A DNA stretch of 64,000 bases from Aequorivita viscosa (GTDB lineage: Bacteria; Bacteroidota; Bacteroidia; Flavobacteriales; Flavobacteriaceae): positions 1 to 64,000 of the forward strand of contig NZ_FNNS01000008.1 of assembly GCF_900106795.1 (NCBI RefSeq), in the 5' to 3' direction. Below, one piece after another: positions 1 through 7,498 of the stretch; positions within the stretch are counted from its first letter, which is position 1, and each line of letters begins with the position of its first letter. Made by a program: the position numbers and the translations under genes. Under the pieces are notes generated by a model. The model saw only the letters and a list, made by a program, of their open reading frames with translations. It was not told where the DNA came from and did not search any database.

Positions 1-182
1 AGTTTAGTTTCTTTGTTGACCAACTTCCTTTCGAAAGTTAATCTACGCTGTCAATCTCAATATCTCAATGAACTTTTCCCTATATGTTAGAGAAGTACTT
101 TTTGTCGGTGGCACGGAGTTGAACCGTTACTATCACTGCCCCTCACCGTGTTTTTACGAACGCGCCTATCGCTAAGCGGGTG
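1..182 (-). other. Transcribed leader of an rRNA operon (16S lies beyond the left edge)
   Basis: Read on the minus strand, this stretch lies directly downstream of four tandem promoters and contains no ORF. It includes GTTCATTGAGATATTG followed by ATTGACAGCG (roughly 50-80), a pattern I recall in front of 16S rRNA genes in Flavobacteriaceae. A hairpin with arms CACGG/CCGTG lies at about 111-150, and a short AACTT...AAGTT hairpin near 26-45. Inference: this is the 5' leader of a leftward rRNA operon, and the mature 16S begins past position 1. The 16S itself is not visible, so the call rests on the promoter array and the leader motifs. Confidence 0.72.
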
Positions 183-212
183 CAAATATACAACTCTTTT
201 TTAATCCTGCAA
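183..212 (-). promoter_or_regulatory. rRNA promoter P1 (innermost)
   Basis: On the minus strand: TTG (212-210), a 19-base spacer, then TATATTTG (190-183) followed by CACCCGCTTAG. This matches the Bacteroidota housekeeping promoter (-33 TTG, -7 TAnnTTTG). It is the copy nearest the leader. Confidence 0.8.
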
Positions 213-294
213 TGCTTTTTGTAAAAACATTTGAAAAAAAATTAAGAACTTGTTTTTGCTTTTTAAACACTTTTGCTGTTTCCCTAAGCGGCTG

Positions 295-325
295 CAAACA
301 TAAAACTCTTTTTGCAACCCCACAA
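295..325 (-). promoter_or_regulatory. rRNA promoter P2
   Basis: Minus strand TTG (325-323), 20-base spacer, TATGTTTG (302-295), followed by CAGCCGCTTAGG. It lies 112 bp upstream of P1 and shares its A/T-rich spacer ending AAAAAGAGTTT and the GCTTAG start region. Confidence 0.78.
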
Positions 326-409
326 GGCTTTTTGAAAAGTATTTCTAAAAAAAAGAACGTGTTACTAACTAATTTAAACAACCATTATTCTGCTGTCGTT
401 AGCGGGGTG

Positions 410-440
410 CAAATGTAAAACCCTTTTTCGTAACTCGCAA
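410..440 (-). promoter_or_regulatory. rRNA promoter P3
   Basis: Minus strand TTG (440-438), 20-base spacer, TACATTTG (417-410), followed by CACCCCGCTAACG. It is 115 bp upstream of P2 and has the same spacer ending (AAAAAGGGTTT). Confidence 0.78.
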
Positions 441-525
441 CACTTTTTTAAAGTATTTCCTAATTTATTTTAAAGAACTGCTTCCTAACTTGTAAGGGAA
501 CCTAAGCTCCCGTCCTAAGCGGCTG

Positions 526-557
526 CAAATGTAGAACCCTTTTCTAAAACACACAAA
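526..557 (-). promoter_or_regulatory. rRNA promoter P4 (outermost)
   Basis: Minus strand TTTG (557-554), 20-base spacer, TACATTTG (533-526), followed by CAGCCGCTTAGG. It is 116 bp upstream of P3. No fifth copy is seen further upstream: 558-797 is A/T-rich and holds no gene or clear motif. Confidence 0.76.
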
Positions 558-797
558 CTAATTCAACCTTTTTTTAAAACTTTTTAATCCAAATATCACC
601 AACCAACTATAACAAAAATACTTACACCTAAAATTAATTTTATTTAATGTATACCTTAATATATAGACTATAATTTCACTCCGATGCCTCGCATCCCTAT
701 AATCAATTTAACAAACCAACTAAGCACAACTAACAGCCTTAATAAGGAACTCCCTACCGCTTTCATTTAATTCGCCAACAATAACCAAAATCAATTA

Positions 798-828
798 TTG
801 CAAACTGCCGAAACTAACACTATCTTTG
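798..828 (+). promoter_or_regulatory. Promoter of the thrS operon
   Basis: TTG (798-800), 20-base spacer, TATCTTTG (821-828). Transcription should start about 5-7 bases later, giving a leader of only about 15 nt before the thrS ATG at 850. The TTG inside the -7 box (826) is in frame with thrS but lies within the promoter, so it cannot be the translation start. Confidence 0.85.
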
Positions 829-849
829 CACCCTAAAATTTTTCAGCAT

Positions 850-2796
850 ATGATAGCCATTACCTTACCCGACGGAAGTGTAAAGCAATTTGAAGCAGGT
901 GTTACTCCAATGGATGTAGCTAAAAGCATAAGTGAAGGATTTGCTCGGAATGTAATTTCGGCAGCCTTCAATAAAGTAACTGTAGAAACATCCACCCCAT
1001 TAACCCAAGATGGAAACCTAGTATTATATACATGGAAGGACGATCAAGGTAAAAAAGCTTTTTGGCATTCGTCTGCTCATATTCTAGCGCAAGCATTAGA
1101 ACAACTTTATCCAAATATTAAACTAACCATAGGACCCGCGATAGAAAACGGTTTCTATTACGACGTTGATTTTGGCGACACAACTCTTTCTGATAAAGAC
1201 CTTAAAGAGATTGAAACTAAAATGTTAGAAATTGCCAGAGGAAAGCACGAATTTTCTATTCGAGAAACTTCCAAGGCAGAAGCCTTAGATTATTACAAGA
1301 AGCAAGGTAATGAATATAAAGTAGAGTTAATTGAAAATTTAGAAGACGGAACCATTACTTTTTGCGATCACGACGACTTTACAGATCTTTGTCGCGGCGG
1401 GCACATTCCTAACACAGGCATTGTTAAAGCCATTAAATTAATGAGTATTGCAGGCGCCTATTGGAGAGGTGATGAAAACAATAAACAATTAACGCGCGTT
1501 TATGGTATCAGCTTTCCTAAGCAGAAAGAATTAACCGAATATCTTGAGTTATTAGAGGAAGCTAAAAAGCGCGACCACAGAAAGCTTGGTAAAGAACTTG
1601 AACTTTTCACCTTTTCACAAAAAGTAGGGCAAGGTCTACCGCTTTGGTTACCAAAAGGCGCTGCACTTCGCGAAAGACTTGAAAACTTCCTAAAGAAAGC
1701 TCAAAAAAAGGCTGGTTACGAAATGGTAGTAACGCCTCATATTGGTCATAAAGAATTATATCTAACTTCTGGACATTACCAAAAATACGGTGCAGATAGC
1801 TTCCAGCCCATACTAACTCCACATGAAGGCGAGGAGTTTTTACTTAAACCAATGAATTGCCCTCATCACTGTGAAATTTTTAAAACTAAGCCTTGGTCAT
1901 ATAAAGATTTACCCAAACGATTTGCCGAATTTGGAACAGTGTACCGATACGAACAAAGTGGCGAACTTCACGGTTTGACTCGCGTACGTGGATTTACGCA
2001 AGATGACGCTCATATATTTTGTACTCCGGATCAATTAGATACCGAATTCAAAAAGGTAATTGACTTAGTACTCTATGTATTTGGTTCATTAGGCTTTGAT
2101 AACTTTACAACACAAGTTTCGTTAAGGGATCCCGATAAACCTGAAAAATATATAGGCAACCCGGAATTATGGGAAAAGGCGGAAGCAGCCATCATCAGTG
2201 CTGTAAAAGACAAGGAACTTGACTATGTAATAGAGGAAGGAGAAGCCGCATTTTACGGGCCAAAACTCGACTTTATGGTAAAAGATGCATTGGGTAGAAG
2301 CTGGCAACTAGGAACAATTCAAGTAGATTATACATTGCCTGAACGATTTGAATTAGAGTATAAAGGCAGTGATAATGAAATGCACCGACCAGTAATGATT
2401 CACCGTGCTCCTTTTGGTAGTATGGAACGATTTATAGCTATTTTATTGGAGCACACTGGAGGAAATTTCCCCTTATGGTTAATGCCAGAACAGGTAGCCA
2501 TCTTGTCACTCAGCGAAAAATATGAAAAATACTCCCAAAAAGTTTTAAATTTGCTTGAAAATGACGAAATTCGCGCCCTTACAGACAATCGAAACGAAAC
2601 CATTGGTAAGAAAATTAGGGAAGCTGAAATGAATAAAATCCCTTATATGCTTATCGTAGGAGAGCAAGAAGAACAAGATGGTACGGTTTCTGTACGTAAG
2701 CACGGAGAAGGCGACATAGGCACAATGCCTCTGGAAACCTTTTCAGAATTGATTCAAGATGCAATTAAAGCCGAATCGAAAGAATTTAATGTTTAA
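850..2796 (+). CDS. thrS: Threonine-tRNA ligase
   Basis: Charges tRNA-Thr with threonine in the cytoplasm. The 648-residue product has the full class II ThrRS order. A TGS domain (about 1-62) is followed by the editing domain with HSSAH (His73, His77) and a second metal-binding stretch ending DLCRGGH. The catalytic core has MNCPHHC (zinc cysteine), the motif 2 region [11 protein letters not shown], and motif 3 [11 protein letters not shown]. The C-terminal anticodon-binding domain closes the protein. The ATG at 850 is chosen because the upstream in-frame TTG at 826 is part of the promoter -7 box. It is first in an operon with infC, rpmI and rplT, a common bacterial arrangement. Length and motifs are normal for the family. 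Confidence 0.97.
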   Translation: MIAITLPDGSVKQFEAGVTPMDVAKSISEGFARNVISAAFNKVTVETSTPLTQDGNLVLYTWKDDQGKKAFWHSSAHILAQALEQLYPNIKLTIGPAIENGFYYDVDFGDTTLSDKDLKEIETKMLEIARGKHEFSIRETSKAEALDYYKKQGNEYKVELIENLEDGTITFCDHDDFTDLCRGGHIPNTGIVKAIKLMSIAGAYWRGDENNKQLTRVYGISFPKQKELTEYLELLEEAKKRDHRKLGKELELFTFSQKVGQGLPLWLPKGAALRERLENFLKKAQKKAGYEMVVTPHIGHKELYLTSGHYQKYGADSFQPILTPHEGEEFLLKPMNCPHHCEIFKTKPWSYKDLPKRFAEFGTVYRYEQSGELHGLTRVRGFTQDDAHIFCTPDQLDTEFKKVIDLVLYVFGSLGFDNFTTQVSLRDPDKPEKYIGNPELWEKAEAAIISAVKDKELDYVIEEGEAAFYGPKLDFMVKDALGRSWQLGTIQVDYTLPERFELEYKGSDNEMHRPVMIHRAPFGSMERFIAILLEHTGGNFPLWLMPEQVAILSLSEKYEKYSQKVLNLLENDEIRALTDNRNETIGKKIREAEMNKIPYMLIVGEQEEQDGTVSVRKHGEGDIGTMPLETFSELIQDAIKAESKEFNV

Positions 2797-2813
2797 CTAA
2801 AATAATATTAGCC

Positions 2814-3368
2814 ATAGCAATACGAAGAAAAAGAAGTAGAGGCCCTGCAAGGGTGATTAAAGAAGATCAGCACAGAATTAATGGAAAGATTCGTGCCGAA
2901 GAAGTACGCCTTGTAGGAGAGAATGTTGAAGTAGGAGTTTATCCTTTAAGAAAAGCGCGTGAGATTGCCGAAGAACAAGAACTAGACCTTGTCGAAATCT
3001 CACCAAATGCAAATCCACCTGTATGCAAAGTCATAGACTATAAAAAGTTTGTGTACGAGCAAAAAAAGCGTGAAAAAGCACTAAAGGCTAAAGCAACCAA
3101 AGTAACCATTAAGGAAATCAGGTTTGGCCCGAACACCGATGATCACGATTACGAATTTAAGAAAAAACATGCTGAAAAGTTTTTGCAGGAAGGTTCTAAA
3201 CTTAAAGCATATGTGTTCTTTAAAGGTCGTTCTATAATCTTTAAAGACCAAGGTGAGATTTTGCTTTTACGTCTTGCCAGGGATTTGGAAGAGTTTGGAA
3301 AAGTAGAACAAATGCCGAAACTTGAAGGGAAGCGTATGATTATGTTCATTGCCCCTAAAAAGAAGTAA
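2814..3368 (+). CDS. infC: Translation initiation factor IF-3, probable AUA start
   Basis: IF-3 binds the 30S subunit, prevents premature 50S joining and proofreads the start codon. A conventional start could be GTG at 2853, but the frame stays open upstream. From ATA at 2814 it encodes (M)[13 protein letters not shown], matching the conserved basic N-terminus I recall for Bacteroidota IF-3. That gives 184 residues with the linker and C-terminal domain intact ([16 protein letters not shown]-like FKGRS). No ATG, GTG or TTG lies between 2796 and 2853 in this frame. In E. coli, infC uses AUU and IF-3 represses its own synthesis by rejecting it. A rare AUA start here would allow the same feedback. 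The gene is certain; the start codon is inferred. Confidence 0.93.
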   Translation: MAIRRKRSRGPARVIKEDQHRINGKIRAEEVRLVGENVEVGVYPLRKAREIAEEQELDLVEISPNANPPVCKVIDYKKFVYEQKKREKALKAKATKVTIKEIRFGPNTDDHDYEFKKKHAEKFLQEGSKLKAYVFFKGRSIIFKDQGEILLLRLARDLEEFGKVEQMPKLEGKRMIMFIAPKKK

Positions 3369-3541
3369 AAACAGTTTTCAAGCTGTTTGCTTAGATTTTA
3401 TTAAAAAATATTAAATCCAATAAAAGGATTAATAATCTTTCTTTGTTTATACGCAAAGGAAGTATAGAAAGGAACCCCTCCTATCATACAATGGCTGGAG
3501 GGTTAAAAAGCGAAATAATAACTAAATTAAAGTAGGAAAAC
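3369..3541 (+). promoter_or_regulatory. Structured spacer before rpmI-rplT (candidate ribosomal-protein leader)
   Basis: This 173-nt gap in an otherwise compact operon contains two possible hairpins: CTTTG (3441-3445) with CAAAG (3454-3458), and AACCCCTCC (3473-3481) with GGAGGGTT (3497-3504), the latter with one bulged C. L20 represses rpmI-rplT through an RNA leader in several bacteria, so an autoregulatory role is plausible. No known leader consensus is recognised with certainty. The rpmI-rplT gap (3740-3878) also holds a perfect 14-bp palindrome, TTTAACCGGTTAAA (3745-3758). Confidence 0.4.
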
Positions 3542-3739
3542 ATGCCGAAACAAAAAACAAAATCCAGTGCTAAGAAGCGCTTTAAGCTTACAGGTACAGG
3601 TAAAATTAAAAGAAAGCATGCGTTTAAAAGCCACATCTTAACAAAGAAAAGCAAAAAACGTAAGCTTGCGTTAACTCACGATGCATTAGTTCATGAGGCT
3701 GACGAAAGTAATGTTAAGCAAATGCTTCGTTTGAAGTAA
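3542..3739 (+). CDS. rpmI: 50S ribosomal protein L35
   Basis: A small, very basic protein of 65 residues with the L35 signature: [15 protein letters not shown] at the N-terminus, then [12 protein letters not shown] and the KKSKKRKL stretch. It binds 23S rRNA in the large subunit. It sits between infC and rplT, the standard order. The length is normal for L35. Expression is probably set together with rplT by the upstream spacer RNA. Confidence 0.97.
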   Translation: MPKQKTKSSAKKRFKLTGTGKIKRKHAFKSHILTKKSKKRKLALTHDALVHEADESNVKQMLRLK

Positions 3740-3878
3740 TACTGTTTAACCGGTTAAAACTATTATTTACACCCTGGAGTAGCGCCAACACAATTTTAAA
3801 TTAGCCATTGTTGATTTAAGAAGTTTGAAACAAGTGTCATTAAAATAAAGACCGCCTACTACAAAAACAATTAAAATT

Positions 3879-4223
3879 ATGCCTAGATCAGTAAATTCAG
3901 TTGCGAAGAGAGCCCGCCGTAAAAAGGTTCTTAAACAAGCCAAAGGTTACTTTGGAAGACGTAAAAACGTTTGGACGGTAGCAAAAAACGCTGTGGACAA
4001 AGCTATGCTTTATTCATACCGTGACCGTCGTGTAAAAAAGAGAAATTTCAGATCCTTATGGATTACTCGTATTAATGCGGGTGCAAGACAGCATGGAATG
4101 TCTTATTCACAGTTTATGGGAAGTATGAAAAATAGCGGAATAGAACTTAACCGTAAGGTTTTGGCAGATTTAGCTATGAATCATCCAGAAGCTTTTGCAG
4201 CAATCGTAAAAAAAGTAAAATAA
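3879..4223 (+). CDS. rplT: 50S ribosomal protein L20
   Basis: L20 binds 23S rRNA early in large-subunit assembly and in several bacteria also represses its own operon. The 114-residue product starts [20 protein letters not shown] and contains the family stretches [27 protein letters not shown] and [15 protein letters not shown]. It is the last gene of the thrS operon and is followed by an intrinsic terminator 25 bp downstream. Confidence 0.98.
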   Translation: MPRSVNSVAKRARRKKVLKQAKGYFGRRKNVWTVAKNAVDKAMLYSYRDRRVKKRNFRSLWITRINAGARQHGMSYSQFMGSMKNSGIELNRKVLADLAMNHPEAFAAIVKKVK

Positions 4224-4248
4224 GACATTAACTATATTATTTCGCTCT

Positions 4249-4279
4249 AAAACCGCTTCAGTAATGAGGCGGTTTTTTT
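4249..4279 (+). terminator. Terminator of the thrS-rplT operon
   Basis: Stem AAAACCGC (4249-4256) pairs with GCGGTTTT (4269-4276) across a 12-base loop and runs into seven T residues. An in-frame ATG for the next ORF (4264) falls inside this hairpin and is therefore an unlikely start. Confidence 0.88.
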
Positions 4280-4332
4280 ATGTATTTAGACGAAATAAGG
4301 AAGATTTCTTATCTTCGTTAAAAACCTTTCTA

Positions 4333-5280
4333 ATGCAACGAACAAAACTCCTGATTCTTCTATTTCTATTGCTTTCAGGAAGTATTCTATTTGCTCAAAA
4401 AATTACTGGAAAATATTACAGAATAGATCGATACGATAAGGTATATCTTCCAATGGGGGAAATATCTTTTGCAGATAGATTGGTTACATACCAAGTGGGA
4501 CATCCCGCTCCAAATAAAAAATATCGAGATAGCACCCAAGTCCTTCACGAACCTAACTATTCTAATTACCACACTCCAAATTTTGCATCCTTAGGATGTG
4601 GAGGCGTTTTGGTTGTTGAATTTACCGACAATGGTTTTATGAACTTACCTGGCGATGACATTTATATTTTTGAAGTTGGCCCCTCGCGTGAAGCAGCAAA
4701 GGTTGAAATTTCTGAAGACGGCGAAGATTGGCTATATGCAGGATTAATTACTGGAGGAAAATCACCCATAGATTTAAGTGATGTAGGAATTGATGAAGAT
4801 ACCGTTTTCTATTTTTTACGTATTACAGACCTAAAAAGCCTATGCAGAAGTATAAGTGCTGGTGCTGATATTGATGCCATCGGAGCTATTAATAGTGTTA
4901 TAAAACTAACCATTGAAGCCGATGTCCTTTTTGACGTAGCAAAGTTCGATTTAAAAGAAACAGCCAAACACAGCATTGATTCGCTAGCTAAATCTATACA
5001 AATTGTAGATAAAGCTACCATAGTAATTCAAGGGCATACCGATAGTGATGGAAATGAAGAAATGAATATGGAACTTTCAAAAAATAGATGTGTCGCAGTT
5101 AAAGAACGACTATCTGAAATTTTAGGCGAATCTGTTGGCTACGACTATGAAGTGCTAGCTTTTGGGGAAAGCAAGCCTAAAGTTCCAAATGACACAGACG
5201 AAAACAAACAAATAAACCGAAGGGTAGAAATTATGATATTACCACCTAAGGAATACTATGAAAGTATACAGAAAAATTAA
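4333..5280 (+). CDS. Secreted OmpA-family protein
   Basis: 315 residues from ATG 4333, which gives a clean signal peptide (MQRTKLLILLFLLLSGSILFAQ). The upstream in-frame ATG at 4264 lies in the rplT terminator and is rejected. The N-terminal half (about 25-200) contains a short glycine-rich stretch (SLGCGGVLVVEF) and acidic beta-strand-like sequence that I do not assign to a family. The C-terminal third is an OmpA domain, with VLFDVAKFDLK, IQGHTDSDGNEE and the NRRVEI end, which normally binds peptidoglycan from the periplasm. A weak promoter (TATCTTCG, 4310-4317) precedes it. Likely role: outer-membrane or cell-wall anchoring. The stop codon overlaps that of the convergent neighbour through a shared TTAA. 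Confidence 0.88.
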   Translation: MQRTKLLILLFLLLSGSILFAQKITGKYYRIDRYDKVYLPMGEISFADRLVTYQVGHPAPNKKYRDSTQVLHEPNYSNYHTPNFASLGCGGVLVVEFTDNGFMNLPGDDIYIFEVGPSREAAKVEISEDGEDWLYAGLITGGKSPIDLSDVGIDEDTVFYFLRITDLKSLCRSISAGADIDAIGAINSVIKLTIEADVLFDVAKFDLKETAKHSIDSLAKSIQIVDKATIVIQGHTDSDGNEEMNMELSKNRCVAVKERLSEILGESVGYDYEVLAFGESKPKVPNDTDENKQINRRVEIMILPPKEYYESIQKN

Positions 5281-6536
5281 GTTTTTTGCTTCTTCTTCTT
5301 AGCTGCTGGAAACAACACATTGTTTAGAATAAGCCTATAGCCTGGTGAGTTAGGATGTAGGGCCAACTCGGTAGGTGCATCCCCTACTCTATGCTGATAA
5401 TCTTCGGGATCGTGACCTCCGTAAAAAGTAAAAAAGCCTTTCCCATTTATTCCATGGATGTATCTTGCCTCGCCATTTGATTTGTTTTCTCCCATCACCA
5501 ATACATTAGCCTTTACGTGGTCGCGCTCAAATGCCGTAGTTTGCCCCATAAATCCTTTTACTAGAGCGGTATGATTTTGACAAAGCATGGTAGGAATAGG
5601 ATCCCATTTTGCAGAATAATCCATAAGCGTAAAGTAGTCAGATTCCTTTGGAACTTTTCGTTTGTTGGTCGTATCAATGCTTGAAAACTCATAAACCATC
5701 GGATTTCTTTCTAACGTAAAATCAGTAAATGCAAAGGTTTTATTGAAATCAATCTTACTTTGATAGTTTGGCTCGCTAGGATCACCATCAAACATGGGTT
5801 CACAAATATCCACCCCTTCAGCAGAAAGAGCAATATCGAAGCTATCAGTTGCACTACACATAGCAAACATAAATCCACCTCCAATTACATAATCTCGAAT
5901 ATTTTTAGCAACAGCCAGCTTTTCTTCAGAAACTTTTGAATACCCTAATTTGGCAGCAAGCGCTTCTGCTCGTTTCTTTTCTTCAATATACCAAGGAGTC
6001 GAACGGTAGGCCCTGTAAAACTTTCCATATTGACCCGTAAAATCTTCGTGATGTAAGTGCAACCAATCGTATAAAATTAACTGGTCGCTTAGAACCTCTT
6101 CGTCATAAATTACGGTATACGGAATTTCAGCATAAGTCAAAACCATAGTAACTGCATCATCCCACGGCAAATTACTTTTAGGCGAATAGACTGCTATTTT
6201 AGGCGCTTTCTCCAAAACCACAGCGTCCATATTTTTTGAAGGACTACTAATCTCGGTTAAAATTTGTTCCGTTCTACTATTGGAAAGCACTTCAAAAGAA
6301 ACACCGCGAATTTGACATTCTCTTTGAATTTCGGGAGTATCGGGCATCAAAAATGAACCACCTCGATAGTTCAATAACCATTTTACAGTTAGCTGCTTTT
6401 CCAAAACCCAATAGGTTATTCCGTAAGCTTTCAAATGTTCCTTTTGAAATTTTGCATCCATTGGAATAAGAATGTATGAAGCAAATGAATTAATTGAAAA
6501 TAAAAGTAAAAACAGTAAAGAGATTTTCTTGATCAT
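5277..6536 (-). CDS. Secreted glutamine-amidotransferase-like protein (often labelled asparagine synthetase B in flavobacteria)
   Basis: 419 residues from ATG 6536, chosen because it gives a signal peptide (MIKKISLLFLLLFSINSFAS). The longer frame to 6581 adds an unlikely hydrophilic tail. The central region has GGGFMFAMCSATDSFD, an arrangement of glycines and a cysteine like the nucleophile elbow of class I glutamine-amidotransferase folds, and several conserved-looking His/Tyr stretches (HGINGKGFFTFYGGHDPED). I recall flavobacterial relatives being named asparagine synthetase B. However, there is no N-terminal Cys nucleophile or ATP-pyrophosphatase domain, and the protein is exported, so that name looks wrong. 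Substrate unknown. It ends in a lysine-rich tail and is convergent with the OmpA-like gene. Confidence 0.75.
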   Translation of the reverse strand: MIKKISLLFLLLFSINSFASYILIPMDAKFQKEHLKAYGITYWVLEKQLTVKWLLNYRGGSFLMPDTPEIQRECQIRGVSFEVLSNSRTEQILTEISSPSKNMDAVVLEKAPKIAVYSPKSNLPWDDAVTMVLTYAEIPYTVIYDEEVLSDQLILYDWLHLHHEDFTGQYGKFYRAYRSTPWYIEEKKRAEALAAKLGYSKVSEEKLAVAKNIRDYVIGGGFMFAMCSATDSFDIALSAEGVDICEPMFDGDPSEPNYQSKIDFNKTFAFTDFTLERNPMVYEFSSIDTTNKRKVPKESDYFTLMDYSAKWDPIPTMLCQNHTALVKGFMGQTTAFERDHVKANVLVMGENKSNGEARYIHGINGKGFFTFYGGHDPEDYQHRVGDAPTELALHPNSPGYRLILNNVLFPAAKKKKQKT

Positions 6537-6752
6537 AGTGTAAATATAGCAACAAATTTTAAGCCAAGTCTTTGGCCACATAATTATTCAGAATACAGTG
6601 AAAAATAGTCATCTTTCAAATTATATTTCGATTCGTGAGCAAGAAAAGGTTAAAAAAATAAAAGATAAGTTAAATTCAAAGGATAAGTATTGATAGTAAA
6701 CAAATTAAGAAAAAAAGCTTAAAATCTAAAAGCTAAAGTTATTCTAAAGCCT

Positions 6753-6782
6753 TTGACAGCGCATTATCCTCTCCTAATTTTG
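6753..6782 (+). promoter_or_regulatory. Promoter of the outer-membrane barrel gene
   Basis: TTG (6753-6755), 19-base spacer, TAATTTTG (6775-6782), about 30 bp upstream of the ATG at 6812. It fits the Bacteroidota consensus well. Confidence 0.8.
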
Positions 6783-6811
6783 TCTGTAAATTACAATAAA
6801 AAACTATAGAT

Positions 6812-7411
6812 ATGAAAAAGACATTTTTAATTCTAACAACATTTTTAGGTATTGCTGTAGCATCAGCACAATCGGATAAATCGGGTTTTGACTTTGGTGT
6901 TCGCGGAGGTGTAAACTTTGCAAATATTACAACAAACGACGATTTAGGTTCTCCAGAGAGCCGAACAAACTTCTACGCAGGTTTGGTAGCAGAACTTCCT
7001 TTACAGGAACGCTTTTCATTGCAAGGAGAGGTTTTTTACTCTGGGCAAGGCTTTGAGCGAAACATTCCTTTAGTAGCTAACGAAAAAATAGCGTACACGA
7101 ATAAGGCAGACTATATTCAAGTACCTCTATTAGCTAAATTTTATATAGTAGAAGGGCTAAGCATCGCTGCTGGTCCACAATTTGGGTTTAAAGTAAGTGA
7201 AAAAGTTGCGTATGATTCTTCCGCAGTTGTTGGTTCTATTGAAACTGACAAAATTCAAACATTCGATTTTCAAGGAACTGGTGGTTTAGAATATAAGTTT
7301 GATAACGGATTGTTTATACAAGGACGATATACGTATGGGTTTTCTGACTTGGTTAAAAACAATGATATCCATACATCAGTATTTTCAGCTGGTCTAGGAT
7401 ATATGTTTTAA
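6812..7411 (+). CDS. Outer-membrane beta-barrel protein (PorT-like family)
   Basis: 199 residues with a signal peptide (MKKTFLILTTFLGIAVASAQ). The mature protein alternates aromatic and glycine-rich strands typical of a small eight-stranded barrel: FDFGVRGGVNFANIT near the start, YIQVPLLAKFYIVEGLSIAAGPQFG in the middle, and a final strand ending in aromatic Phe (GLGYMF), which is the usual barrel-assembly signal. It stands alone between its own promoter and a strong bidirectional terminator. Function within the family is undefined. Adhesion or a structural envelope role is possible, but nothing in the sequence decides. Confidence 0.88.
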   Translation: MKKTFLILTTFLGIAVASAQSDKSGFDFGVRGGVNFANITTNDDLGSPESRTNFYAGLVAELPLQERFSLQGEVFYSGQGFERNIPLVANEKIAYTNKADYIQVPLLAKFYIVEGLSIAAGPQFGFKVSEKVAYDSSAVVGSIETDKIQTFDFQGTGGLEYKFDNGLFIQGRYTYGFSDLVKNNDIHTSVFSAGLGYMF

Positions 7412-7432
7412 AATAAAACGTAGGTAATAAAT

Positions 7433-7460
7433 AAGGGTCGAGAAATTTCTCGACCCTTTT
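7433..7460. terminator. Bidirectional terminator between the barrel gene and dnaB
   Basis: A near-perfect inverted repeat, AAGGGTCGAGAAA with TTTCTCGACCCTT, flanked by A/T on both sides and TTTT to the right. It can serve the rightward barrel gene and the leftward dnaB. Confidence 0.85.
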
Positions 7461-7498
7461 CTATTTATTCTGTCCTGTAATTGTTGAGATATTCTCCT

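Noticed and set aside
172-418. Two short ORFs (69 and 68 codons) on opposite strands in the left end region.
   Set aside because: They arise from the repeated promoter units; composition is unlike protein and they overlap well-formed rRNA promoters.
826-849. TTG start of thrS eight codons upstream of the ATG.
   Set aside because: The TTG is the last part of the -7 promoter element TATCTTTG, so it is not within the transcript.
4264-4332. Upstream ATG for the OmpA-like gene.
   Set aside because: It lies in the stem of the rplT terminator and adds a charged N-terminus in front of a clear signal peptide.
5277-6536. Asparagine synthetase B as function of the secreted protein.
   Set aside because: No N-terminal catalytic Cys, no ATP-binding synthetase domain, and the protein carries an export signal.
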